In this document: positions 23,560 to 30,526 of the stretch, in pieces
Layout of the letters: each line of letters opens with the position of its first letter
Position numbering within the stretch: position 1 is the first letter of the stretch
Virus record (IMG/VR): IMGVR_UViG_3300027734_000045
Location: 1 to 64,000 of that record
Source of the DNA: a virus
Direction: 5' to 3' (one strand)
DNA: 64,000 bases
The notes under the pieces: model-generated
Told to the model about the DNA's origin: nothing
Seen by the model: only the letters and a program-made list of their open reading frames with translations
The model's database searches: none
Program-made: the position numbers and the translations under genes

Positions 23560-23945
23560 CGGGTTCAGTGAAACCCGGACCCGCGGCTCACACTTTCGCC
23601 GGGTTCAACCCGGGGAGCACTCGGAAAGCAGCCGGGCTGCCAAATTCCGAGCGTTTGCAACCCGGGGACAGGGGAATCTCTGCCGGGCTGCCTTTTTCTC
23701 GGAAATGCAACCCGGGGGCAGGTAAACCTGCGCCGGGCTGTGTTTTTTGCAACGTGCAACCCGGGGGGACTAAATCCGTGCGCCGGGCATCACTTTTCGA
23801 AAGTGCAACCCGGGGGGCACGGAATTAGCGACGGGCTGCCTTTTTTGAAGTGCAACCCGGGGGGCACGGAATTAGCGACGGGCTGCCTTTTTTGAAGTGC
23901 AACCCGGGGGAGGTGCACAAGTGCGACGGGCTGTGTTTTTGGGTT
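23560..23945 (+). repeat. tandem array of terminator-like GC hairpins, 47-50 bp period
   Basis: GCAACCCGG recurs at about 23657, 23707, 23756, 23805, 23852 and 23899, and CGGGCTG (or CGGGCAT) at about 23632, 23683, 23733, 23783, 23832, 23879 and 23926. In each unit GCA-a-CCCG can pair with CGGG-c-TGC, and a T-run follows the second arm in most units. The last two 47-bp units are identical. The left edge has perfect palindromes such as CCGGGTT-C-AACCCGG. No ORF in it has a ribosome site. Confidence 0.75.
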
Positions 23946-23966
23946 GCTCCAATATTTATTATGAAA

Positions 23967-23998
23967 TTTCGCCTTTTCAGGCGAAACCAGGTTATAAT
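23967..23998 (+). promoter_or_regulatory. promoter with overlapping operator-like inverted repeat (drives 24058)
   Basis: TTTCGCC-TTTTCA-GGCGAAA (23967-23986) stands directly before CCAGGTTATAATCG (TATAAT 23993-23998). The inverted repeat covers the -35 to -20 area, unlike other module copies, so this copy may be repressed by a dimeric regulator. Confidence 0.65.
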
Positions 23999-24057
23999 CG
24001 AATCATGAAGCCAAATCCCTAGGTTTCCAACGATAAAAAGACAAGGAGTGATGTCTA

Positions 24058-24669
24058 ATGACAACACCAAGTAAAAAATTAAGTCCTGGACTTGCTACTT
24101 TTATAGAAGAGCGAGTCTTTAATTCTCTGCTTTTTCGAGAAGAGATCCAAAATATTCTGAAAAAGCAATCGCAACCTTTAACAATTCCAGAAATCAAGGC
24201 ACTTGTTTCAAAGGAAACTGGGCGCAACGTTGACAAGATGACAATGTACACGCACGTCAAAGAGCTCATCAACGAAGGAGCTTTAGTCTCTCGCGTCGAA
24301 ACTATCGAAGAGCGTGCATTGCGCGCCAAAAATAGGGTTACGACAGGAAAGTTTGCGACTCTTTATATTACTCCGCGCACTTGGAGCCAAGACGTTCCAG
24401 CGCGCACTGTAGCTGAAGCAGTCCCTGGAGTAGTTCTCTCCTCCACCAGCGATCGTCGTCCAAGAAAACCAAAGGCGAAAAAGCGTGGTCGTCCAATTGG
24501 AAGCAAGAACAGACCTAAGACCGAAGCCAAAACAGACAACCTGCACGACCTCGTTGCGCAAGTTGTTAAGGCTCACCAAACTTCTATCTCGCAAGAGCTG
24601 GAGGAAACCAAGGGAAAACTGGAGTTGGTGACGAAGACTCTCTCCGAGCTTCTTCAAAAAATCAGTTAG
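24058..24669 (+). CDS. winged-helix protein with AT-hook
   Basis: 203 residues. The N-terminal half (PLTIPEIKALVSKETGRNVD and VDKMTMYTHVKELINEGALV) is a winged helix-turn-helix. KAKKRGRPIGSKNRPK at about 137-152 is an AT-hook (RGRP core) for minor-groove binding. The last 50 residues form a coiled coil. It is the first gene after the hairpin array and may be the main regulator of the 24-48 kb region, whose AT-rich promoter boxes would suit an AT-hook protein (inference). Confidence 0.75.
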   Translation: MTTPSKKLSPGLATFIEERVFNSLLFREEIQNILKKQSQPLTIPEIKALVSKETGRNVDKMTMYTHVKELINEGALVSRVETIEERALRAKNRVTTGKFATLYITPRTWSQDVPARTVAEAVPGVVLSSTSDRRPRKPKAKKRGRPIGSKNRPKTEAKTDNLHDLVAQVVKAHQTSISQELEETKGKLELVTKTLSELLQKIS

Positions 24670-24682
24670 CTCCAGTTGAGTT

Positions 24683-24946
24683 ATGGTGGCTTCTAGGAAA
24701 CTGGAGGCCACCATTACTCGTATCGAAGTCATTATCGTTGAGAGCGAAGAAGACCTAGCGGAATTGTCCGCAGGCGAAGACATCGACATTCTCCCTGGAG
24801 AAGAGTGCGCGCACTGCGGAGAAGACATCGACGACTTCGAATCCGGGGACTTCGAGCCATTTGTCGTCGTCATCGACTCAGATGACTCATTCTGGCCTCT
24901 CTGCGTCGAGTGCTCGCTCCCGGTGATCGATCCAAAGGTTCACTAA
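24683..24946 (+). CDS. small acidic zinc-binding protein
   Basis: 87 residues with ECAHCGED and LCVECSLP, two CxxC knuckles, in a very acidic background (ESEEDLAELSAGEDIDILPG). 13 bases after the previous stop, same transcript. Not recognised beyond the zinc motif. Confidence 0.6.
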   Translation: MVASRKLEATITRIEVIIVESEEDLAELSAGEDIDILPGEECAHCGEDIDDFESGDFEPFVVVIDSDDSFWPLCVECSLPVIDPKVH

Positions 24947-24952
24947 ACTTTT

Positions 24953-24993
24953 TTTGCAAATGGGAATAATTCTGCGGAGATTCCTGTTATTAT
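24953..24993 (+). promoter_or_regulatory. promoter module copy, GGGAAT type (drives 25024)
   Basis: TTTGCAAATGGGAATAAT followed by TTCCTGTTATTATAG; -10 TATTAT at 24988-24993. Confidence 0.75.
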
Positions 24994-25023
24994 AGTCATA
25001 GGTAAACGACACAAGGAGACTCA

Positions 25024-25362
25024 ATGATTAAAGAGAGACCTATTCAGCAGGACAGATTATTTGTCAGCGGAATGAACATGAATCCGCAATTCCCAAACGG
25101 CTCGCCGCTCTATCGAATCGAGCACGTTGGCTACATACTTTCGAAAGAAGACGAACCTTGGAAATACAGAATCGTCACGAGCAATAAGTTCACGGCAGAC
25201 TGGGACCTCTCAACAAAGCACGAAATCTTTAGAGAGGGCACGGGAACTTGTCTTGGAGTTTTCAACGTTGTTGGGTTCATCAGATTCTATACGATGGAGA
25301 CTCGCGGTTATGTCCCTACGAAAAAGATTCCACACTGGATAGACAGAGAAGAGAAGCTATGA
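25024..25362 (+). CDS. unknown protein, 112 residues
   Basis: Reads MIKERPIQQDRLFVSGMNMN, with aromatic-rich beta segments (EPWKYRIVTSNKFTADWDL). No cysteine clusters, no known family. ATGA overlap with the next gene, so the two are translated together. Confidence 0.6.
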   Translation: MIKERPIQQDRLFVSGMNMNPQFPNGSPLYRIEHVGYILSKEDEPWKYRIVTSNKFTADWDLSTKHEIFREGTGTCLGVFNVVGFIRFYTMETRGYVPTKKIPHWIDREEKL

Positions 25363-25640
25363 GATATCGCACTGTGCTTGGCGAAGCAATCTACAAAATT
25401 CGTTTAGAGAAGAATCTCACGCTAAGAGACGTTTCACAGAGAGGCGCTCTCTCAATCGGACATCTTTCTGAAGTAGAGAGAGGAATGAAAGAGGCAAGCA
25501 GCGAAATCCTAGAAGCGATAGCGACAGGTCTCGATATCTCTCTTTATCAAATCATTATCGAGGCAGGTTATCGCCTTGGTGAGTATGAAGGAGCTTTTGA
25601 TAGAGTACCGGAGACTTTTGCGGTCGAGAAAAAAGTTTAA
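25359..25640 (+). CDS. ClgR-like XRE-family regulator
   Basis: 93 residues. LGEAIYKIRLEKNLTLRDVS, LSIGHLSEVERGMKEASSEI and LEAIATGLDISLYQII closely follow actinobacterial ClgR (LR.VS....VSLGYLSEVERG.KEASSELL..I...L). ClgR controls clp protease genes in the host. The C-terminal activation region of ClgR is not obvious, so this may be a dominant-negative or rewired copy (inference). Start overlaps the upstream stop (ATGA). Confidence 0.8.
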   Translation: MRYRTVLGEAIYKIRLEKNLTLRDVSQRGALSIGHLSEVERGMKEASSEILEAIATGLDISLYQIIIEAGYRLGEYEGAFDRVPETFAVEKKV

Positions 25641-25646
25641 AAAATC

Positions 25647-25687
25647 TTTGCAAATGGGAATAAAAGCAGAGCTTTTCCTGTTATTAT
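25647..25687 (+). promoter_or_regulatory. promoter module copy, GGGAAT type (drives 25728)
   Basis: TTTGCAAATGGGAATAAAAG then TTCCTGTTATTATAG; TATTAT at 25682-25687. Confidence 0.78.
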
Positions 25688-25727
25688 AGTTAGGTAGCAA
25701 AAAGACAAAATGACAAAAGGAGTCGCT

Positions 25728-25913
25728 ATGACAGACAGCAAAAAACCAGAAATGATGCTCGAGCTTGAAGCGTTGGTTAGAGCAAAAAACCCTCAATACA
25801 CAACACAGGTGACTTACGCGGCGCTGTTTGGAATTCTCGCTGCGTTCATCTCGGAGGAAGACTTCCAGAGAGCGATAGACATCTGGCCTAAAATCGACGA
25901 GAAGAAAGCGTAG
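25728..25913 (+). CDS. unknown helical protein, 61 residues
   Basis: Start at 25728 preferred to 25710 because AAAGGAGTCGCT precedes it. MTDSKKPEMMLELEALVRAK then LFGILAAFISEEDFQRAIDI. Probably helical. Unknown role; first of two genes. Confidence 0.6.
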   Translation: MTDSKKPEMMLELEALVRAKNPQYTTQVTYAALFGILAAFISEEDFQRAIDIWPKIDEKKA

Positions 25914-25919
25914 AGATAA

Positions 25920-26168
25920 ATGAGCGAAATCAAGTTGAGAAAAGCACAGTTCTATAAGGACGCAAAAGATAATCGCTACGTCTGGGACGCAGTAGAAGCT
26001 TGGACAGACAGTCCGTTCCATCCACTGCCTTCGAGCAAAGTGGTCTGCAAGGTCTGCGGAGAGCAAACTCCTCGCATGCTCATGCAATTCTACACAAAGC
26101 CTCTCGTCTTCTTTTGCGGAGAGCACTTACCGGAGAATCTTGAGAAATGGTACCGAAGAGGTCCGTAA
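25920..26168 (+). CDS. small zinc-binding protein, 82 residues
   Basis: VVCKVCGEQTPRMLMQFYTK and FFCGEHLPENL give a CxxC...CxxH cluster, a zinc-ribbon-like fold. Begins MSEIKLRKAQFYKDA, the MSEIK start shared with several neighbours. Six bases after the previous stop. Confidence 0.6.
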   Translation: MSEIKLRKAQFYKDAKDNRYVWDAVEAWTDSPFHPLPSSKVVCKVCGEQTPRMLMQFYTKPLVFFCGEHLPENLEKWYRRGP

Positions 26169-26184
26169 AACTTTTTCAAAAATC

Positions 26185-26225
26185 TTTGTAAATGTGCAGC
26201 ATATTTGCTAAAAACCTGTTATTAT
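26185..26225 (+). promoter_or_regulatory. promoter module copy (drives 26286)
   Basis: TTTGTAAATGTGCAGCATAT and AACCTGTTATTATAG; TATTAT 26220-26225. Confidence 0.75.
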
Positions 26226-26285
26226 AGATAAGTAGCAAAAACAACTGAATATCGAGTAAACGAAAAAACGACAGAAGGAGCTCAC

Positions 26286-26717
26286 ATGAGCGAAATCAAA
26301 ATCAGTAAATTGGAAAAATCAGTGTACCCACGAAAGTACGAGTACAAGCAGCAGAGAAGCGATCGACCAGATTCACCATCACGAGTCTTTTTAGACTTCG
26401 GTGAAAATGTTTGGGAGCACTTAGAGAACAGACGCTCGAGAGACTACAACACTTTGCGTCCACTCGTTGCAGAGAAGCTTCGCGAAATGGGAGTCGACTT
26501 CGAAAAGCTAAGTTGGAATCGATACGCAGGATGCGACATGTGTCCTTGCTCCGGTGGATTCGTTTTGAAAGACGGAGAGAACGGAATCGACTACTGGGCG
26601 AAATTCGAAAGCGTCGAGTCACCAGACGTTTCAGTTTGCAGTCATCCAACAGAGTGCTTCGTTGAAGCGACATCAAGTTGCGGAGTCTGCCAAGAAGTTT
26701 TGGAGGTGGTCGCATGA
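26286..26717 (+). CDS. cysteine-rich protein, 143 residues, unknown
   Basis: AGCDMCPCSGGFVLKDG in the middle and VCSHPTECF plus SSCGVCQEVL near the end give eight cysteines in pairs, likely metal sites. Start MSEIKISKLEKSVYPRKYEY with AGAAGGAG ahead. Similar proteins occur in actinophages without known function. ATGA overlap with the next gene. Confidence 0.6.
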   Translation: MSEIKISKLEKSVYPRKYEYKQQRSDRPDSPSRVFLDFGENVWEHLENRRSRDYNTLRPLVAEKLREMGVDFEKLSWNRYAGCDMCPCSGGFVLKDGENGIDYWAKFESVESPDVSVCSHPTECFVEATSSCGVCQEVLEVVA

Positions 26718-26926
26718 GTGAAATCAAAGAAGTCTACGTTGGAACTTTAGAGACTTCAAGTTTCAAGTTCCTAATCTGCGGCGACAGCGAAGAGCACGTG
26801 ATTGCTCTCGCTGAAGCAGCATGGAACAAACATCGCGCAGACACTGGAGCGCGGTGGGAATGGCAAGATGTCGAAGACAGTCTTTACATCTTAAAGATGC
26901 AACCCGGACAAGTTCAGAAGAACTAG
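26714..26926 (+). CDS. unknown protein, 70 residues
   Basis: MSEIKEVYVGTLETSSFKFL, then EEHVIALAEAAWNKHRADTG. Mixed alpha/beta, one cysteine. The ATG overlaps the preceding stop. Not recognised. Confidence 0.6.
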   Translation: MSEIKEVYVGTLETSSFKFLICGDSEEHVIALAEAAWNKHRADTGARWEWQDVEDSLYILKMQPGQVQKN

Positions 26927-26939
26927 AGAGCGAGACAAA

Positions 26940-27284
26940 ATGAAAACATTCAAATTAGTGTCAGACGAAAAATCAAACGCAACGTACAGAGTAAACACTC
27001 TGCGCACAACGCGAAACGTTCTCACGCAAATCTTCGGAGAGCCTGAGGAAGTCGAATCGTTCGATAACAAGGTAACTGTCCGTTGGACGATCGCTATCGA
27101 AGACTCAGTGATTGTGACTCTGTACGATTATAAACGCTATGAACTTGGAACTCCTAGGCTCAATGAAGTGTATGATTGGCATGTCGGAGGTTTCAGCGAT
27201 GAAGCTTACGATGAGTTGCTCTCTGTTGTATTGGAGCAGTTCAACGAAATCGTAAAAAAGAAAGCTGAAGAAGAAGATGAGTGA
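26940..27284 (+). CDS. unknown protein, 114 residues
   Basis: MKTFKLVSDEKSNATYRVNT and RTTRNVLTQIFGEPEEVESF; an alpha/beta fold with an acidic lysine tail. Reminiscent of small single-domain proteins that are frequent in this promoter region. No family recognised. Confidence 0.55.
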   Translation: MKTFKLVSDEKSNATYRVNTLRTTRNVLTQIFGEPEEVESFDNKVTVRWTIAIEDSVIVTLYDYKRYELGTPRLNEVYDWHVGGFSDEAYDELLSVVLEQFNEIVKKKAEEEDE

Positions 27285-27414
27285 TTACGCTAAAGAGCAC
27301 ATTTGCGAAAAGTGCTTCCTAACCTATAGCAACTATCAAAGACACATGGAGCTCGAACACGGAGAAGCTGTCGTTGACTCGAGTGACGAAGAAGACGCGT
27401 CGAAAGAGGACTAA
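27277..27414 (+). CDS. C2H2-type zinc-finger-like peptide, 45 residues
   Basis: MSDYAKEHICEKCFLTYSNY followed by QRHMELEHGEA. The C-x2-C ... H-x4-H order is that of a classical zinc finger, but only nine residues separate the Cys and His pairs instead of about 12. An acidic tail follows. It overlaps the upstream gene by 8 bases. Confidence 0.6.
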   Translation: MSDYAKEHICEKCFLTYSNYQRHMELEHGEAVVDSSDEEDASKED

Positions 27415-27430
27415 AAACTTTTCGAAAAAG

Positions 27431-27473
27431 TTTGCTCTTTTGGGAATAAAATCTATCTAAACATGATTATAAT
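27431..27473 (+). promoter_or_regulatory. promoter module copy, GGGAAT type, no gene directly after
   Basis: TTTGCTCTTTTGGGAATAAA and ATGATTATAATAG (TATAAT 27468-27473). No start codon with ribosome site occurs before the next module at 27537, so two promoters are in tandem for 27617. Confidence 0.7.
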
Positions 27474-27506
27474 AGATAGGTAATAAAAAACGGCAAAAAC
27501 TAGTGA

Positions 27507-27577
27507 TTATAACAGAATGATAACTTTCAAAAAAAGTTTGCTAAATGAGCAGTTTTATAGCAAAAACCTGTTATAAT
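27507..27577 (+). promoter_or_regulatory. promoter module copy with upstream extension (drives 27617)
   Basis: TTATAACAGAATGATAAC (27507-27524), then TTTGCTAAATGAGCAG and AACCTGTTATAATG (TATAAT 27572-27577). The upstream part matches the element before the minus-strand promoters at 46-48 kb. Confidence 0.78.
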
Positions 27578-27616
27578 GATTAGGTACCAAAAATAAACGA
27601 CAAAAGGAGTCTGCAC

Positions 27617-27925
27617 ATGAGTGTAAACGAAAACGAAAAGTACCAAACAATCAGCTTGTCAACTGCAGTTGCAAATGGCGAGTACTGGTCCATAAACGAC
27701 ATCAACGACCTGCGTTCAATGAAGGCAGCGAAGATGGCAGCTGTAGAGATCGCTCGAGCACTCGGACGAACCTACTACTCAGTGAACACAAAGCTTATTG
27801 AGCTTGGACTCACAAAGAGACAGTCAAAGCCAAGAGCAAGAGTCATCAAGAACGTCTACACACAAGCGCTTCCAACTTGTGACAACTGCTTCATGGTGTT
27901 GAGTGCTAGAGTCCACGACTGCTAG
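27617..27925 (+). CDS. HTH-like protein, 102 residues
   Basis: EYWSINDINDLRSMKAAKMA, then AVEIARALGRTYYSVNTKLI is a helix-turn-helix like those of SANT/Myb-type or GcrA-like phage regulators. A C-terminal CDNCFMV knuckle and a final cysteine follow. It may control genes from the promoter modules around it. AAGGAG ribosome site. Confidence 0.6.
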   Translation: MSVNENEKYQTISLSTAVANGEYWSINDINDLRSMKAAKMAAVEIARALGRTYYSVNTKLIELGLTKRQSKPRARVIKNVYTQALPTCDNCFMVLSARVHDC

Positions 27926-27948
27926 CACTCAAAAAAGATTTAAAAATC

Positions 27949-27989
27949 TTTGCTAAACGAGCAGTTTGTTAGCAAAAACCTGTTATAAT
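27949..27989 (+). promoter_or_regulatory. promoter module copy (drives 28051)
   Basis: TTTGCTAAACGAGCAG, then AACCTGTTATAATCG; TATAAT 27984-27989. Confidence 0.78.
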
Positions 27990-28050
27990 CGAATAGTACC
28001 AAAAAATAACTAAATACAAAATGACAAAAAGACAAAAGGAGTTGGTCAGT

Positions 28051-28296
28051 ATGACTGAAACAAAGTGGGTTCTCTTGAGTGAATCAGATGGTGCACGCGG
28101 AGACAACGGTAAGAAGAAGGTTTACGAGATCGTTGTCAAGGACAACATGTTGTTTACCTCATGGGGAATGGCAGAGAAGTCGACTCGAGCATCGAGCACG
28201 AAGTTCTTTGGCAGTCACAACGCAGCGATGTCAGAAGCTCTTGAAAAGCTTTCGGCGAAGACTGCAAAGGGTTATGTGATTGCGTACAAAGCGTAA
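28051..28296 (+). CDS. WGR-domain-like protein
   Basis: 81 residues. KKKVYEIVVKDNMLFTSWGM followed by AEKSTRASSTKFFGSHNAAM and a final TAKGYVIAY matches the WGR fold (K.YE....+....+RWG..G.......F.+...A......K...K...GY). WGR domains bind nucleic acid in PARPs and in bacterial regulators. A paralogue lies at 48181-48426. ATG at 28051 chosen because AAAAGGAGTT lies before it. Confidence 0.6.
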   Translation: MTETKWVLLSESDGARGDNGKKKVYEIVVKDNMLFTSWGMAEKSTRASSTKFFGSHNAAMSEALEKLSAKTAKGYVIAYKA

Positions 28297-28348
28297 TCAC
28301 TAACCCGAGCACCAAAGCAAAAGACAAACGACAAACAGAGGAGTTCAC

Positions 28349-28525
28349 ATGAGTGAAAAGATAAAAGTCACATTGGAGCTAACCGAAAAGCAACTCGCGC
28401 TTCTGCAAGAAGCAATTTACGACGCAATGGATTCGGACAACTGGGAAGGCGACGAAAAGTTCGTTGACGAGATGTTCGGTGAAATGTACAACACAGTTAC
28501 TAAAGCTTTGAAGGGAGCTAAATAA
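28349..28525 (+). CDS. small acidic helical protein, 58 residues
   Basis: MSEKIKVTLELTEKQLALLQ..., then EAIYDAMDSDNWEGDEKFVD. GAGGAG ribosome site; stop overlaps the next start (TAATG). Pattern of an anti-CRISPR-sized acidic protein, but no family match can be claimed. Confidence 0.6.
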   Translation: MSEKIKVTLELTEKQLALLQEAIYDAMDSDNWEGDEKFVDEMFGEMYNTVTKALKGAK

Positions 28526-28839
28526 TGACGACTAAAGAAGACATCATGGTAAGCAACTTATCCGAATTCAAAAGAGTCCTGGCGAAGCCTGGAGTCACTT
28601 TGACAATAACGTCATGTGTTCACCCGGTGACGGAAGCAAACCTTCCTCACAAGTACTTGAACGTCACAAGACGCATTCGAAAACTGCAGAGCAATAGCTT
28701 TGTGTTGGAGACATCACCAGGCATGAACGTAAGTTGGGGAGACTACGACAAAGCTTCCCGCTGGTCTTTTGACGAAGACACAGCGACAGTCAGATACGAC
28801 CACATAGTTCTCACATACAAAATCGGAATAGGAGCATAA
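28525..28839 (+). CDS. unknown protein, 104 residues
   Basis: MTTKEDIMVSNLSEFKRVLA; beta-rich middle (SFVLETSPGMNVSWGDYDKA). Coupled by TAATG to the previous gene and 2 bases before the next. A similar layout is found in single-domain phage proteins of unknown role. Confidence 0.6.
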   Translation: MTTKEDIMVSNLSEFKRVLAKPGVTLTITSCVHPVTEANLPHKYLNVTRRIRKLQSNSFVLETSPGMNVSWGDYDKASRWSFDEDTATVRYDHIVLTYKIGIGA

Positions 28840-28841
28840 GT

Positions 28842-29198
28842 ATGAGCGAAAACAAAAGCAACACAGTGCGGACGATAAGAATCTCCGCAGACAGCAAGGT
28901 GGATGAGTTGGCAGTAGACTTCTCATCCTTAGAGGACACTCAAAAGTTGGTTGGTGGATTACTACAGGTAATCGACTTCTCACCCACACTGAGTGCCTGG
29001 ATGAATGAAGAAGGTAAGCTGATGCAGCTACCTGTCAACCTGTCAGCTACAAAAGTCTGGGAGTTCTTCTTTGGATTCTCAGATGTCTTGTGCGGAGACG
29101 TTCTCTTCTCTGGAGGAGTAGACAGCGACGGAAACGTCGTAGGCATTGGAGACCGAGAGATTGCGATGCTGCGAGGCATCTTGGCTGGAGGTAACTAA
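28842..29198 (+). CDS. DUF3846-like protein
   Basis: 118 residues. LEDTQKLVGGLLQVIDFSPT, WMNEEGKLMQLPVNLSATKV and CGDVLFSGGVDSDGNVVGIG follow the DUF3846 order (lqk.VGG.ie.v......l.vNEeGkl..LP.N..At......d.I.Gdv...g.D..G.). This family is widespread in actinobacterial plasmids and phages; function unknown. ATGA-like coupling with the next gene. Confidence 0.75.
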   Translation: MSENKSNTVRTIRISADSKVDELAVDFSSLEDTQKLVGGLLQVIDFSPTLSAWMNEEGKLMQLPVNLSATKVWEFFFGFSDVLCGDVLFSGGVDSDGNVVGIGDREIAMLRGILAGGN

Positions 29199-29494
29199 TG
29201 AAGCTGCGTAAAGAAGTGAAGACGTTTTACGGAGACGTCGAAGTCGCGAACGCTGAAGCGCTATCACACATCGCAGATGTCTCTGGAGCGCAGATGAGAC
29301 ACTGGCTCAAGGATGCAAGGTATTCGGATGGCAGACCGCAACCAGTCATCGTAGAGAACTCTAAGAGCATCTACTACAATCTCAACGAAGTGATGCAGTG
29401 GCTTGAGCCTCTCATTGCCAAGACGCGAAGTCGTCAGCTGAGTGGAGTCGGAAGGCCGAGAAGCCTGAGAACTCCGGTAACAAAGCAGTTATAA
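29198..29494 (+). CDS. MerR/excisionase-like winged-helix protein
   Basis: 98 residues. EALSHIADVSGAQMRHWLKD, GRPQPVIVENSKSIYYNLNE and VMQWLEPLIA resemble the DNA-binding domain of excisionases. Basic C-terminus (KTRSRQLSGVGRPRSLR). Overlaps the upstream stop by one base (TAATG). Confidence 0.6.
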   Translation: MKLRKEVKTFYGDVEVANAEALSHIADVSGAQMRHWLKDARYSDGRPQPVIVENSKSIYYNLNEVMQWLEPLIAKTRSRQLSGVGRPRSLRTPVTKQL

Positions 29495-29509
29495 AACTTT
29501 TCAAAAATC

Positions 29510-29551
29510 TTTGCTAAATGGGAATAAAAACAGGCTAAAACCTGTTATAAT
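29510..29551 (+). promoter_or_regulatory. promoter module copy, GGGAAT type (drives 29589)
   Basis: TTTGCTAAATGGGAATAAAA and AACCTGTTATAATG; TATAAT 29546-29551. Confidence 0.78.
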
Positions 29552-29588
29552 GATTAGGTAGCAAAAACAAACGACACAAGGAGTCAAA

Positions 29589-29882
29589 ATGGCAAGAATG
29601 AAATCAATCAAGATAACCACAGCAACAATCGACTTCGGCGACTGGAAGCTCGAGGCATCTGGTCAGCTCGAAGAGTTTTACGACTGGAGATTCACAATGA
29701 ACTTCAAAGGCGTAATCTCAAGCAGCGACTGGACAACGAACGAGTACTTCAGCGACCAGGAAGAGCTCGAGACTTACATGTGGGAAGAAGTCGAGAGACT
29801 CAACAAGAAGTACTCATCTTGCGTGTTCACCGAATCAACCGAAGAGGTTGAGGACGAGGACTACGAAGAGGACGAAGAGTAG
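29589..29882 (+). CDS. acidic protein, 97 residues
   Basis: MARMKSIKITTATIDFGDWK starts a beta-rich part; the C-terminus is strongly acidic (EEVEDEDYEEDEE). Acidic small proteins of phages often mimic DNA, but nothing specific shows here. AAGGAG site. Confidence 0.6.
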   Translation: MARMKSIKITTATIDFGDWKLEASGQLEEFYDWRFTMNFKGVISSSDWTTNEYFSDQEELETYMWEEVERLNKKYSSCVFTESTEEVEDEDYEEDEE

Positions 29883-29904
29883 TCCTCAAAACTTTTTCAA
29901 AAAA

Positions 29905-29946
29905 GTTGCAGAATGTGCAGCTAATTTGGAGAATACCTGTTATAAT
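29905..29946 (+). promoter_or_regulatory. promoter module copy (drives 30016)
   Basis: GTTGCAGAATGTGCAGC and TACCTGTTATAATG; TATAAT 29941-29946. Preceded by an AACTTTTT-C-AAAAAAGTT hairpin that may end the upstream transcript. Confidence 0.78.
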
Positions 29947-30015
29947 GAATAGGTACCAAAAAATAACTGAATATCGAAAACCTCACTACATACACAATGA
30001 CAATAGGAGTCTAAA

Positions 30016-30387
30016 TTGAGTGAAATCAAGGTAGCAACAAAGGCAACAAAGGTTACGACAACCGTCGTATCATCATCAACCGTCGCAACTACTAAGGTAG
30101 TTGTAGACCTAACTGGAACAGATGTCCAGAAGTGGACAGACCAGTTAGCTCAAGCTCGCGAAGCCATCAAGGCTTTTGAGGCTATGGAAAACGAAGCTAA
30201 AGAAGCTTTGCAGTCACTGATGGGTGACGCAGACTTCGGTGCAGTTGAAGGCATCAACGTCGTTCAGACAATGAACGGAAAGTCAACTGGAATCGATCGC
30301 GCCATCTTGAAGGAAGCGTTCCCAGACGCATACACTGCAACTTACTGGGAGAAGCCAACCCGCTGGTTCAAGGTTCTCTCCAAGTAA
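30016..30387 (+). CDS. unknown protein with coiled-coil and basic C-terminus, 123 residues
   Basis: TTG start after TAGGAGTCTAAA. Threonine/valine-rich N-terminus, then a helix (LAQAREAIKAFEAMENEAKE) and FGAVEGINVVQTMNG...GIDRAILKEAFPDAYTA. The last part resembles small proteins that accompany phage recombination exonucleases, but no exonuclease is near. Function unknown. Confidence 0.6.
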   Translation: MSEIKVATKATKVTTTVVSSSTVATTKVVVDLTGTDVQKWTDQLAQAREAIKAFEAMENEAKEALQSLMGDADFGAVEGINVVQTMNGKSTGIDRAILKEAFPDAYTATYWEKPTRWFKVLSK

Positions 30388-30391
30388 TCTG

Positions 30392-30433
30392 AGGAGGTTG
30401 CCTGACGGCGAAAGCCGTCAGGTACCTGCCTCC
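30392..30433 (+). terminator. stable hairpin after 30387, GAAA loop
   Basis: CCTGACGGC-GAAA-GCCGTCAGG is a perfect 9-bp stem, extended by GGAGG..CCTCC. No T-run follows on the plus strand, so it is either a processing/stability element or an atypical terminator. Confidence 0.55.
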
Positions 30434-30441
30434 AAAAAAGT

Positions 30442-30482
30442 TTTGCAAATGTGCAGCATAGAGCACGAAAACCTGTTATAAT
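30442..30482 (+). promoter_or_regulatory. promoter module copy (drives 30527)
   Basis: TTTGCAAATGTGCAGCATAG and AACCTGTTATAATCG; TATAAT 30477-30482. Confidence 0.8.
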
Positions 30483-30526
30483 CGAACTACGGTGAAAACC
30501 AAATACAAAAAGACGAAGGAGTTCAA

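Noticed and set aside
23525-23828. ORFs on both strands through the hairpin array
   Set aside because: They consist of Arg/Gly/Pro repeats forced by the GC hairpins, lack ribosome sites and cross terminator-like stems.
23560-23945. CRISPR array
   Set aside because: The period is regular, but the repeats differ from unit to unit and the last two units are fully identical including the 'spacer'. No cas genes are seen.
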